From DATFMP01 sp035266845 (lineage in GTDB: Bacteria > SAR324 > JACQKK01), in contig DATFMP010000072.1 in the NCBI GenBank assembly GCA_035266845.1, forward strand, positions 32,464 to 96,463: DNA of 64,000 nucleotides. The letters run 5' to 3'. The position numbers and the translations under genes are program-made. Shown one piece after another: positions 17,058-26,220 of this stretch; position 1 is the first letter of the stretch, and every line of letters begins with the position of its first letter. Under the pieces are notes generated by a model. The model did no database searches. It saw only the letters and a program-made list of their open reading frames with translations, and had not been told where the DNA came from.

Positions 17058-17198
17058 ATGAAACCCATCAAATTTGCTATGCCCGTGCTGCTGCTCCTCG
17101 CGTTGGGCTTTGTGCTGGCCGGCTGCCCGAAAAGCGACAAGATGATGCAGAATGCGCCGGCGCAGCCGTCGGCCATGCAACAGACGCAGATCGGCTAG
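17058..17198 (+). CDS. Very small lipoprotein
   Basis: Forty-six codons starting at a good ATG encode a signal peptide MKPIKFAMPVLLLLALGFV with lipobox LAGC, so Cys22 or its neighbour would be lipidated, followed by a short hydrophilic Met/Gln-rich tail (PKSDKMMQ, AMQQTQIG). A perfect 11-bp hairpin follows 18 nt after the stop. It lies 207 nt downstream of the two-component genes. The shape is that of small entericidin-like lipoproteins, but I do not claim that family. Confidence 0.6.
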   Translation: MKPIKFAMPVLLLLALGFVLAGCPKSDKMMQNAPAQPSAMQQTQIG

Positions 17199-17215
17199 TT
17201 CTGCCCCCGTGCAAG

Positions 17216-17240
17216 GCGGGCGGGAGTGCCTCCCGCCCGC
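17216..17240 (+). terminator. GC-rich hairpin after the small lipoprotein
   Basis: Perfect 11-bp arms GCGGGCGGGAG and CTCCCGCCCGC around a TGC loop. There is no U-tract, so it may act as a Rho-assisted or bidirectional terminator. The remaining gap up to 17473 is GC-rich with no supported gene. Confidence 0.6.
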
Positions 17241-17473
17241 TGGGCTTGCCCCGCCGCTGGTACTCCTCCCTCGCTGCTCCCCCGCACCGCCTCCCGCATT
17301 TGCTCGCCCGCAGCTGCCTTGCCGCCTGCGAGGCAATTGCCGCACGGCTCCGTTCCGCCGCTGCTGAGCCATCGCTTGGAATGTGCGCCCACCGGGGAGT
17401 ATAGAGAGAGGGTCGCGCACCGCCCCGGTTGCCGCCCGGTGCCGCTGCGCCCCCCTTGTTGCCCAACCCGGGG

Positions 17474-18379
17474 ATGCCCATGTTGCCTTCGCATGACCGC
17501 TACGACTACTCCGCCATCGTGGACCGCCCGGACTATACCTGGCCCGGTGGCAAGCGCCTCGCGTTCTACCTGGCGCTGAATGTGGAGCACTTTGCCTTCG
17601 GCGAGCACCCCGGTGGCGACTTTACCTCGGTGGTGCTGCCGCCCTTCCACCGGGGCTACGCTTGGCGCGACTACGGCAACCGCGTGGGCGTGTGGCGCCT
17701 GCTGGAGCTGTTCGAGGCGCTGTCCCTGCCCGTGGCCGTGCTGGCCAACGCCGAGGTGTTCGCCTACTGTCCGCGCGTGATCGAGCCGTTCCGTGACCGG
17801 GGGGACGAATTCGTGGGCCATGGGGTCTCCAACTCCTATCGCCAGGGAGACCTGCCGGAACACCGTGAGAGGGCCCTGATCGCCGAAGCCACGGAAACCA
17901 TCCGCCAGCACACCGGCAAGCCGCCGGAGGGCTGGTTGGGCCCGTGGATCTCCCAGAGCTGGGTCACACCGGACCTGCTGCGCGAGGCCGGCTATCGCTA
18001 CATGCTGGACTGGCACTGCGACGACCAGCCGGTCTGGTGCCGCACGCGCGGGGGACCGCTGCTGGCCGTGCCGTATCCCACCATGGAGGTGAACGACTCC
18101 ACGGCGTTCGTGTATCGCCGGGTTTCCGAGCCGGATTTCTCGCGCATGATCGTGGACAACTTCGACGAGATGCTGGAGCAGTCTCAGCACCAGCCCTTGG
18201 TGTGCATGGTGTCCCTGCACACCTTCATCGTGGGGCAGCCTCACCGGCTGCGCGAGTTGCGCCGGGCGTTGCAGCACATCGCTGCGCACAAGGACGACGT
18301 CTGGTTCACGCACCCGGGCGCCATCGCGCGTCACGTCGCCGGGTTGCCCAAGGGCACCGTGCCCGGTGCGCCAACGTAG
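17474..18379 (+). CDS. Polysaccharide deacetylase-family protein
   Basis: A 301-residue protein of the NodB/PuuE-like carbohydrate esterase superfamily. It starts with DYSAIVDRPDYTWPGGKRLAFYLALNVEHF, keeps DRGDEFVGHGVSNS where the NodB metal-binding His/Asp region lies, and has the later barrel strands WLGPWISQSWVTPDLLREAGYRYMLDW and LVCMVSLHTFIVGQPHRLRE. The first catalytic Asp pair of true deacetylases is not evident (NVEHF in that place), as in the allantoinase-like PuuE branch, so the substrate may be a cyclic amide or a modified sugar. No signal peptide. ATG 17474 or 17480 are both possible. Confidence 0.78.
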   Translation: MPMLPSHDRYDYSAIVDRPDYTWPGGKRLAFYLALNVEHFAFGEHPGGDFTSVVLPPFHRGYAWRDYGNRVGVWRLLELFEALSLPVAVLANAEVFAYCPRVIEPFRDRGDEFVGHGVSNSYRQGDLPEHRERALIAEATETIRQHTGKPPEGWLGPWISQSWVTPDLLREAGYRYMLDWHCDDQPVWCRTRGGPLLAVPYPTMEVNDSTAFVYRRVSEPDFSRMIVDNFDEMLEQSQHQPLVCMVSLHTFIVGQPHRLRELRRALQHIAAHKDDVWFTHPGAIARHVAGLPKGTVPGAPT

Positions 18380-18401
18380 GCCCCGCGATGGGCCGCTGCT
18401 G

Positions 18402-18782
18402 CTAGGGGGCATTAGCGACGACGATCGGCGGGAGGTCGAGCACAATGCGGTCCGGTACGGCGATCACCACCTCGCGCACGGCATTGGGGAATCCTACAAT
18501 GAGCCGGTAGCTGCCGGGCGGCACGCCGCGGAACCCATAGTTGCCCGCGCTGTCCGTGAACGTGCGTGCGACCAGGGCCCCCGTATTCACGCTGACGAGC
18601 GCCACCACGTATCCCCGGCGCTTGCCCAACAACGGGGCATTTGGGGCCGGCCGCCCCAGGGTGCGTACCTGGATTGTGCCTCGCAGATCCGTGGCGCGCG
18701 CCACCGGCGCATGCGTCAATGTGACGGCAGCGGTCGCTGCCAGACAGACCAGCAGCAGGGACCCGCGACCAAAGAGCGTCAT
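18402..18782 (-). CDS. Exported protein with carboxypeptidase-regulatory-like (beta-sandwich) domain
   Basis: A 126-residue protein. The signal peptide is MTLFGRGSLLLVCLAATAAVTL with likely cleavage near ARATD. The mature part is a beta-rich transthyretin-like fold: GYVVALVSVNTGALVARTFTDSAGNYGFRGVPPGSYRLIVGFP, the pattern of CarboxypepD_reg-like domains often found in exported or surface proteins. ATG 18782 is preferred to an upstream start at 18845 because it begins the signal peptide. It is convergent with the deacetylase gene. No partner is evident. Confidence 0.68.
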   Translation of the reverse strand: MTLFGRGSLLLVCLAATAAVTLTHAPVARATDLRGTIQVRTLGRPAPNAPLLGKRRGYVVALVSVNTGALVARTFTDSAGNYGFRGVPPGSYRLIVGFPNAVREVVIAVPDRIVLDLPPIVVANAP

Positions 18783-19134
18783 GGCGAAGCTCCGGCACCG
18801 GCGAAACGGCTTTGGTTTGTCGTCGCCATTGGTTTCCGGGAGCACCTGCCCGCGCGACGCAGCGCGAGCGGGTCTTGGGTGCCTTGTCTAAGGGGCGAAC
18901 ATCATCCCAATATATCATGCCCGTGTGAATTCGGAGGCGTCCCAGGTCTCGCATCAGGCTCATCAGCGCTGAGCGAAAGCGCCACTGGCTGGGCGTCGGG
19001 AGCCATGCAACCCGACGAGTTAGACAGCGTTTATACAAGGTGGATGCTGATCCGGCGTGGCATCCGTGGGTCGGGGCAACCTATACCAGGCCCATCACCA
19101 TGGCGGCTGCTCCTGGAATACGGCACACGACACG

Positions 19135-21711
19135 ATGAGCCTGGACTTCTCGATTACAACGGCGATGGTCGCGTCGGGGCTGGCCTCGGCCGTGCTGGCG
19201 CTGGCCCTGTGGTACCTTTCCACCGTGCCGGATGCCCCCGATGTGACCCGCTGGTGGGCGGCCGGCTTCCTGATCAACATGCTGCGGCACGTGGTGGGCC
19301 TGTGTGGCGCATGGCTCGATGCCGACCTGTGCGCCATGCTGGCGCACTCGGCGCAGGCGATCTGCGGGCTGCTGCTGTTGGCCGGCACGTTGCGCTATGC
19401 GGGCCGCGCCGGCCGACAGGGCTGGCTGCTGCTCGCCGTCCCGATGGTGGTGGTCTGGGCCGCGGCCTTCACGTTGGTGCGCCCCAACTTCCTGCTGCTG
19501 ACGGTTCCCCTGTACGGCCTGACCGGGCTGGCCATGCTCTATTCCGGTTGGGTGTTCCTGCGCGATCGCCCCGCATACGCGCGCTCAGGCCATCTCGTGG
19601 TGGGATTGGCGCTGGTGCTGTGGGGCCTGCACAAGTTCGACTATCCGCTGCTGCGACCCGTGGCGTGGTTTGCGCCGCTGGGATTCATCCTGGCTGAGGT
19701 GCTGACCTTGGTAGTGGCCGTGAGCCTGATCATCATCGTGCAGCGCCGGCAGCAGCACGATGGGGAACAGGCCCGCAAGCGCGCCCAGGCCAGCGAGGCG
19801 CGCCTACAGGCCAGCGAAGCCCGTTACCGGGACCTGGTCGAAAACAACGTGCAGGGCGTGATGATCCACCGGGACGGCGCGCCCCTGTACGTCAACCCGG
19901 CCTTTCTGCACATGTTTGGGTTTGCCGGCTGGGACGAACTGCGCTCGGTGGACATGCTTGAGGCCATTGCCGACCCCAGCGAGGTGGAGCGGCTGCGGCG
20001 GTACACCGCGAGCCGCATGCGGGGCCAGGAAGCGCCCGGCCGTTACGAGTATCTGGGCCGCCGCCAGGACGGCACCACAATCTGGGTGGAGAACATGGTG
20101 CGCGTGATCGAATGGGAGGGGCAGCCCGCCATTCAGGCCACCGTATTCGATATTACCGAGCAGCGGCACTTCGAGGAGGTGCTGCGAACCAACCAGCGCC
20201 TGCTGCGCACCGTGATCGACTCCGTCCCGCATACCATCATCGTGCGTGACCGCGAAGGCCGCATGCTCATGGCCAACCGGGCCTGGGAAGAGGTCTTCGG
20301 CGAAGACCCGGGCGCGCACATCGGGGAACGATCGCAGGAGCAAGGCGTGTACGTGACCCAGGAGGCCGAGTCCATTCACCGCATCTCCCTGGCCGTGATC
20401 GCCAGTGAGCAGCCTACGTCCCACGAGCACGACCTGACCACCCAGCACGGCAAGCGGCGCTTCCACACTATCCGCACCCCTCTGCGCGGGGAGGAACACG
20501 ACGTGGTGGGCGTGGTCTCGATCAGCCTGGATATTACCGAGCAGCGCACGATGGAGGAGCAACTCCGCCAGGCGCAGAAGATGGAGGCCGTGGGCCAGCT
20601 TACCGGAGGCGTTGCCCACGACTTCAACAACCTGCTCAGCGTGATCATGGGCAACCTGGAGCTGCTGGAGGCACGCGTGGGGGCCGATGTCCGCGCCGCC
20701 TCATATACCCAGCGCGCCATGAAGGCTTCCGAGCGCGGAGCCGCGCTGACGCAACGGCTATTGGCTTTCTCGCGCCGGCAGACCCTGCAGCCGCGCCCGG
20801 TGAATCTGCAGCGGCAGGTGCAGGACCTGTTGGACCTGCTGCGCAGCAGCGTGGGAGAAACGGTGCAGATCGAGACCCGCTGCGATCCGCGTGCGGGCGA
20901 CGTGCAGGTGGACCCCAATCAGCTCGAGAATGCGCTGCTGAACCTGGCCATCAACGCACGCGATGCCATGCCCGGCGGTGGACGGCTCTCCATCGAGGTG
21001 GAGCCGGCGGATGCCGAGTCCGTGCCAGGGCTGTCTGTGGAGGCGGGGGACTGGGTAGTGCTGACCGTGCGCGACACCGGCACGGGCATGCCGCAGTCCG
21101 TGCTCGGCCGCGCTGTGGAGCCCTTTTTCACCACCAAGGATCCGGGCAGCGGCAGCGGCCTGGGGTTGAGCATGGTCTACGGCTTCATGGACCAGAGCGG
21201 CGGGCACATGACCATCGAGAGCCGCGAGAACGAGGGCACCACCGTGTACCTGTATTTCCGACGTACCGAGACCCCCGTAGAGGGGGTCGTGAGCAGCGCT
21301 CGCCCGGATGTGCTGCGCAGCGGTTTGGCGGAAACCGTGCTGGTGGTAGAAGACGATCCGGCGCTGGGGCACCTGGCCGTGGAGATGCTGGGAGAGCTGA
21401 ACTACACGGCGATTCGGGCCATGGACGGCCAGGAGGCGCTACAGGCCCTGCGGGACAATCCTCAGGTGGGGCTGCTCTTCACCGACGTCGTTCTGCCCAA
21501 CGGCATGGATGGCGTGATGTTGGCGGGGGAGGCGCGGCGGTTGCGGCCGGGTCTCAAGGTGCTGTTTACCTCCGGCTATGCGGAGACGGTGTTCGAGCGG
21601 CACCCGGTGGACCTGGAAGGCGCGGAGCTCGTGCAGAAGCCTTATCGCCTCGCTGACTTGGCCCACAAGCTGAGCAGGGTGCTGGGACCCCAGGCGCCCC
21701 TGCCAGCCTGA
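19135..21711 (+). CDS. Orphan hybrid sensor histidine kinase (7TM, PAS-PAS, HisKA, HATPase, REC)
   Basis: An 858-residue hybrid kinase. About six to seven hydrophobic segments span residues 8-200, with two PAS domains (about 228-345 and 350-470, the latter ending SISLDITEQ), HisKA with His495 in GGVAHDFNNLLSVIMGN, the ATPase with NLAINARDAMPGGG and DTGTGMP, and a C-terminal receiver (736-850) with VEDDP and phospho-acceptor Asp784 in LLFTDVVLPNGMDG. ATG 19135 begins the first membrane helix. No cognate transcription factor is adjacent, so output would pass through another protein. It resembles light- or energy-sensing PAS kinases only in layout. The 18783-19134 gap shows no gene. Confidence 0.9.
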   Translation: MSLDFSITTAMVASGLASAVLALALWYLSTVPDAPDVTRWWAAGFLINMLRHVVGLCGAWLDADLCAMLAHSAQAICGLLLLAGTLRYAGRAGRQGWLLLAVPMVVVWAAAFTLVRPNFLLLTVPLYGLTGLAMLYSGWVFLRDRPAYARSGHLVVGLALVLWGLHKFDYPLLRPVAWFAPLGFILAEVLTLVVAVSLIIIVQRRQQHDGEQARKRAQASEARLQASEARYRDLVENNVQGVMIHRDGAPLYVNPAFLHMFGFAGWDELRSVDMLEAIADPSEVERLRRYTASRMRGQEAPGRYEYLGRRQDGTTIWVENMVRVIEWEGQPAIQATVFDITEQRHFEEVLRTNQRLLRTVIDSVPHTIIVRDREGRMLMANRAWEEVFGEDPGAHIGERSQEQGVYVTQEAESIHRISLAVIASEQPTSHEHDLTTQHGKRRFHTIRTPLRGEEHDVVGVVSISLDITEQRTMEEQLRQAQKMEAVGQLTGGVAHDFNNLLSVIMGNLELLEARVGADVRAASYTQRAMKASERGAALTQRLLAFSRRQTLQPRPVNLQRQVQDLLDLLRSSVGETVQIETRCDPRAGDVQVDPNQLENALLNLAINARDAMPGGGRLSIEVEPADAESVPGLSVEAGDWVVLTVRDTGTGMPQSVLGRAVEPFFTTKDPGSGSGLGLSMVYGFMDQSGGHMTIESRENEGTTVYLYFRRTETPVEGVVSSARPDVLRSGLAETVLVVEDDPALGHLAVEMLGELNYTAIRAMDGQEALQALRDNPQVGLLFTDVVLPNGMDGVMLAGEARRLRPGLKVLFTSGYAETVFERHPVDLEGAELVQKPYRLADLAHKLSRVLGPQAPLPA

Positions 21712-21741
21712 GGCACATCGAGCTCTTGCTGCTTGCGGAGG

Positions 21742-22779
21742 CTAGCCGCGCCATTCGCGCCAGAGACCCAGCTTTTCCTGCACAATGCGGTCCGAGAAGC
21801 TGAACAGCACGGCCTCGCTGCGGGCCCGGTGCACAACCGGCTGCCACGAGGGCGCCACGAACACGTCCCCGGGTTGCCAGACGAAGCTCTGCTCCCCGAC
21901 CTGTGATTCCCCCTCGCCCTTGATGACCGAATAGACCGTACCGTCCGTGCTGCGGCAGGGCGCCGTGGCGAAGCTCTGGGGTAGCAACTGCACGAACGTG
22001 GAGATCGTAGGCAGGGGCGGGCCGCCGTCCGCGGGATTCACGAATGCCATCTTCAGCCCGTGGTGGGGGTCCAGCGGCCCCTGTCGCGCCAGCTTCTCGA
22101 GTGCTTCGCGGCTGCGCGCGTAGGGGTAGTGGAACAGCGGCGAATGCGGTGCTTCGCCACGGAAGCCCACAGGCACCAGTCCGGCGCCGAAGCGCGCCAG
22201 GGTATCTCCGGCTGGCCGGGACTCCGGGTAGGTCTCCGCCTCGTAGCGCTCCACGTAGCTCGCATCCAGCAGGCGCACGAGGGGGATGTCCAGACCATCC
22301 AGCCACACCACGGGTTCGCTGCCGGAATTGCCGTGGTCGTGCCAGCTTCCCGCGCCCGTGATGATGAAGTCGCCCCGCTCCATGTATGCGCGCTCGCCGT
22401 TGATGGCGGTGAAGGCGCCGCGGCCTTCTACGATCAGGCGCAGCGCGGACTGTGCATGTCGGTGGCAGGGCGCCGTCTCTCCCGGCAGCACGAGCTGCAG
22501 CCCGGCGAAGAGCGAGTGCGTCACCGATGCCTGCCCGGCCAGGGCCGGATTCTCCAGGATCAGCACGCGGCGCTCGGCCTCCTTCGCGCTGATGAGCTGC
22601 CCCGCGTCCAGCAGGTGCCCACGCACCGCCGCGTAAGACCAGTGGCAGGGCACGCAGGGCGAGCGCGGCTCGGGCGTGATCAGCTCGTGGTACACCTCCC
22701 ACAGCGGTGCCAAGTGCAGTGGCGCGATGCGCTCGTAAAAGGCTTGGAGATTCGTGGATGCCTCGGCGACCGGCTGCAT
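21742..22779 (-). CDS. Gentisate 1,2-dioxygenase-like cupin protein
   Basis: Bicupin non-haem Fe(II) dioxygenase that opens the ring of gentisate (2,5-dihydroxybenzoate) to maleylpyruvate. The 345-residue length fits. The first cupin has LVLPGETAPCHRHAQSALRLIVEG with the metal-ligating His residues, and the GSWHDHGNSG motif supplies the third His. The start is FYERIAPLHLAPLWEVYH, typical of the family. The second cupin (SVIKGEGESQVGEQSFVWQPGDVFVAPSW) is present but lacks metal ligands, also typical. It is the last gene of the minus-strand aromatic cluster, 95 nt beyond the transporter ATPase. Related 1-hydroxy-2-naphthoate or salicylate dioxygenases are alternatives. Confidence 0.85.
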   Translation of the reverse strand: MQPVAEASTNLQAFYERIAPLHLAPLWEVYHELITPEPRSPCVPCHWSYAAVRGHLLDAGQLISAKEAERRVLILENPALAGQASVTHSLFAGLQLVLPGETAPCHRHAQSALRLIVEGRGAFTAINGERAYMERGDFIITGAGSWHDHGNSGSEPVVWLDGLDIPLVRLLDASYVERYEAETYPESRPAGDTLARFGAGLVPVGFRGEAPHSPLFHYPYARSREALEKLARQGPLDPHHGLKMAFVNPADGGPPLPTISTFVQLLPQSFATAPCRSTDGTVYSVIKGEGESQVGEQSFVWQPGDVFVAPSWQPVVHRARSEAVLFSFSDRIVQEKLGLWREWRG

Positions 22780-22874
22780 GGCGCCTCCTCGGTGTGCAAG
22801 GCTGGGACGGCAAAACGTGGGCGCGGTGCTTCCCTTGTACCGCTATGGCTTGTCCGCGCGCCATAGGCGCGGGC

Positions 22875-23579
<705 letters not shown>

Positions 23580-23658
23580 GGCTCACCCCGCTCCAGATAC
23601 TGCCGAATCGGCAACGATGAACAAAGGTCGATCCCCCGTTCTGCCGGCGCGCCGCAGG

Positions 23659-24393
23659 TCAAAGCCGGGCACCCAGGTAGGCCTGGATGACGTCTGGATG
23701 CTGGGCCACGGCAGCGGGGTCGCCTTCGGCGATCTTCTCGCCGTGGTGCAGCACGACGACGTGGTGCGAGAGCCCCATCACCGCCTTCATGACGTGCTCG
23801 ATAAGCAGCACGGTAATACCGCGCTCGTTGATGGCGCGGATCGTCTCCATCATCTCCAGGGTTTCCGTGGGCGTGAGGCCTGCAATCAGCTCGTCCAGCA
23901 GGATCAGCCGGGGGCCCGTGGCCAGGGCGCGTGCCAGTTCCAGGCGCTTGCGTTCCAGGGGGATCAGCCGTTCGGCCAACCGGTCTGCCAGGGGGCGCAG
24001 GTGCACGAAATCCAGCGTCTCCAGCACCTCGTGCTCGATTTCGGCATGGGAGAGCGCGCCGGCGCGGCGTCCATACAGCAGGGCCACGCGCACGTTGTCC
24101 AGCACGGAAAGGCCGGGGAATGGGCGCACCGTCTGGTAGGTGCGCGAGATGCCCATGCGGCAGATGGCGTTGGGCCGCAACCCGGCGATCTCGCAATCGG
24201 CAAACCGGATATGCCCGCGAGTGGGCCGGAAGCGCCCCGCAATGAGATTGAACAGGGTGGTCTTGCCGGCCCCGTTGGGCCCGATGATGCCGGTGATCCT
24301 GCCCTCGGCCACGTCGAAGTCGACGCTGCTCAGCGCGCGCAGCCCGGCGAAATCCATCGTCAGGTCGCGCACCTGCATCAGAGGGGCGCTCAT
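23659..24393 (-). CDS. Liv-type ABC transporter ATP-binding protein (LivG-like)
   Basis: First ATPase of the importer, 244 residues, with Walker A GPNGAGKTT, the LivG-specific insert after the Q-loop (RTYQTVRPFPGLSVLDNV) and Walker B LILLDELIAGLTP, where Leu replaces the usual Pro after DE. The switch His is in LLIEHVMKAVMG. Its ATG overlaps the LivM-like stop by 4 nt, so translation is coupled. The signature is less regular than usual (LIPLERKRLELARALATGP in place of LSGGQ), which is normal for LivG proteins. Confidence 0.92.
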   Translation of the reverse strand: MSAPLMQVRDLTMDFAGLRALSSVDFDVAEGRITGIIGPNGAGKTTLFNLIAGRFRPTRGHIRFADCEIAGLRPNAICRMGISRTYQTVRPFPGLSVLDNVRVALLYGRRAGALSHAEIEHEVLETLDFVHLRPLADRLAERLIPLERKRLELARALATGPRLILLDELIAGLTPTETLEMMETIRAINERGITVLLIEHVMKAVMGLSHHVVVLHHGEKIAEGDPAAVAQHPDVIQAYLGARL

Positions 24394-25331
24394 GCCTCCT
24401 CCACGGTGAGACCCAGCCTGCGCAGCACACGGGCCACCGGCCCCAGGCGGACCAGGCCGCCGGGCATGAATAGCCCCACCAGCACGATCACCAAGCCCAT
24501 CATGGCGCCGTGCAGGTGCGCCGTCTGCGTGTAGATCAACTCCTGCATCAGATAGAGGAATACGGCGCCCAGCACGGGCCCCACCAGCACGCCGCTGCCG
24601 CCCAGCATGGCCATGGCCACCGGCGTCAGCGCGACGCTGAGGCCGTAGACCTGATTGGGATCGATAAAGTTGATGTACCAAGTGTACAGGCCACCGATGA
24701 TGGCCGGGAAGACGGCACTCAGTATCAGGGCCTGCGCTTTGACCCGGAACGTGGGCACGCCGAAGTCCTCCGCCACCTCCTCGTCCTCGCGGATGGTCTT
24801 CAGCGCCAGCCCCAGCCGGGAGCGCTCGATCAGCCAGGACGCCACCACCACGGCTGCCACCACGCCCAGGGAGGCATAGTACATCGCCAGCACGCGGTTG
24901 CCCGGGGTGACCTTCAGCCCGTTCGATCCGCCCGTAAGCCAGCCCAGGTTGATCGTGAGTTGCTCCATCAGCTTCACCAGGCCAAAGGCGGCCAGGGAAA
25001 AGTAGGCCCCCCGCAGGCGGAAGAACGGATAGCTGATGAGCGCCGCGAAGACGACCACCACGGCTGTGCCCAGCGCGAGCGAAGCCAGCAGGCCCATGTT
25101 CAGGTTGAACAGGATCCCGAAGGCATAGGCGCCCACGGCGAAGAACGTGATGTGTCCCAGGTTCACGTAGCCCATCTGCCCACCCACGATGTCATAGCTC
25201 TGGGCAAGCACCACGCTGACGAACATGAACGTGAGCACCTGGAGAACGTAGGTGCGCGACTCGATGGGCGCCGCCGGGATCGCCAGCAGCAGCACCACGA
25301 GCAACAGCAACAGGGCGTGGGCTCTCTTCAT
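24390..25331 (-). CDS. Liv-type ABC transporter permease (LivM-like)
   Basis: A 313-residue inner-membrane permease with about nine hydrophobic segments. YDIVGGQMGYVNLGHITFFAVGAYA is the LivM family signature near residues 45-70, and RLRGAYFSLAAFGLVKLMEQL follows. LKTIREDEEVAEDFGV is the cytoplasmic coupling loop that contacts the ATPase. It begins 10 nt after the LivH-like stop and its own stop overlaps the LivG-like start. Confidence 0.92.
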   Translation of the reverse strand: MKRAHALLLLLVVLLLAIPAAPIESRTYVLQVLTFMFVSVVLAQSYDIVGGQMGYVNLGHITFFAVGAYAFGILFNLNMGLLASLALGTAVVVVFAALISYPFFRLRGAYFSLAAFGLVKLMEQLTINLGWLTGGSNGLKVTPGNRVLAMYYASLGVVAAVVVASWLIERSRLGLALKTIREDEEVAEDFGVPTFRVKAQALILSAVFPAIIGGLYTWYINFIDPNQVYGLSVALTPVAMAMLGGSGVLVGPVLGAVFLYLMQELIYTQTAHLHGAMMGLVIVLVGLFMPGGLVRLGPVARVLRRLGLTVEEA

Positions 25332-25341
25332 GCGCAGGGGC

Positions 25342-26220
25342 CTACCGGCCGAACAGCCCCTTGGGGCGGATCAGGAGGATGGCCACGAGAAGCAGAAAGG
25401 CGACCGTCTGGCCCCAGGCGGGCTGGAAGAAACCCACGATCGCTTCACCCAGTCCGATGATGATGCCCCCCAGCGCCACGCCGGCGAAGCTGCCCAGTCC
25501 GCCCATCACGATGATGCACAGGTACTTGAGCGTAAGCGGCAGACCGATGTTGGGCGCCACGTAGGTATCGACCACCTCGAAGCCGCCGGCTACGGCGGCC
25601 AGCACGGTGCCGATCCCGAAGGCGATGGCGTTGATGCGCACCGTGTTCACACCATTGAGCAGCGCGCCACGTCGGTTCTGCGTGACCGCCTGCACGGCGA
25701 GGCCCAGGTATGTGCGCTTGAGGAACAGAAACAGCCCGGCGATCAGGGCCAGCACTAGCCCCAGGATCACCAGCTTGAGCGAGGGCAGGTACACCTTGTC
25801 CAGCACGATGGTGGGCAGGAACAGGTCTACGCTCTTCTCGTACTGCGTGTTCAGCGAAAGGAAATCCGCGATGTCCTCCATCATCAGCGCGGCACCCAGC
25901 GTGACCAGTACGGCCGAGGCCAGGCGCACGTGCTCCTTGCGCTGAGCCAGCGGCCGGATCAGCCCCTTCTCGAACAGGTAGCCCGCACCGAACGCCAGCG
26001 GGGCGATCATGGCCGTGAGCAGGAAGGGATTGAGCCCGGTGAGATCCCACGCCAGCCACACCAGCAGGCCGCCGCCCATCAGGAACTCGCCATGAGCGAG
26101 GTTCAGCACCCCGCTCACGCCGAAGATCAGGGAAAGGCCAAAGGCCGCCAGGGCATAGACTCCCCCCAGGAGAATGCCGTTGACGACCAACTGTACGGCG
26201 ATGGTGACGCTCATTACCAC
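25342..26220 (-). CDS. Liv-type ABC transporter permease (LivH-like)
   Basis: A 292-residue permease with about eight hydrophobic segments. LVVNGILLGGVYALAAFGLSLIFGVSGVLNLAHGEFLMGGG at the N-terminus is the LivH signature, and QNRRGALLNGVNTVRINAIAFGIG is the coupling loop. The ATG at 26220 overlaps the end of the substrate-binding gene by 7 nt. It pairs with the LivM-like permease. Confidence 0.92.
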   Translation of the reverse strand: MVMSVTIAVQLVVNGILLGGVYALAAFGLSLIFGVSGVLNLAHGEFLMGGGLLVWLAWDLTGLNPFLLTAMIAPLAFGAGYLFEKGLIRPLAQRKEHVRLASAVLVTLGAALMMEDIADFLSLNTQYEKSVDLFLPTIVLDKVYLPSLKLVILGLVLALIAGLFLFLKRTYLGLAVQAVTQNRRGALLNGVNTVRINAIAFGIGTVLAAVAGGFEVVDTYVAPNIGLPLTLKYLCIIVMGGLGSFAGVALGGIIIGLGEAIVGFFQPAWGQTVAFLLLVAILLIRPKGLFGR

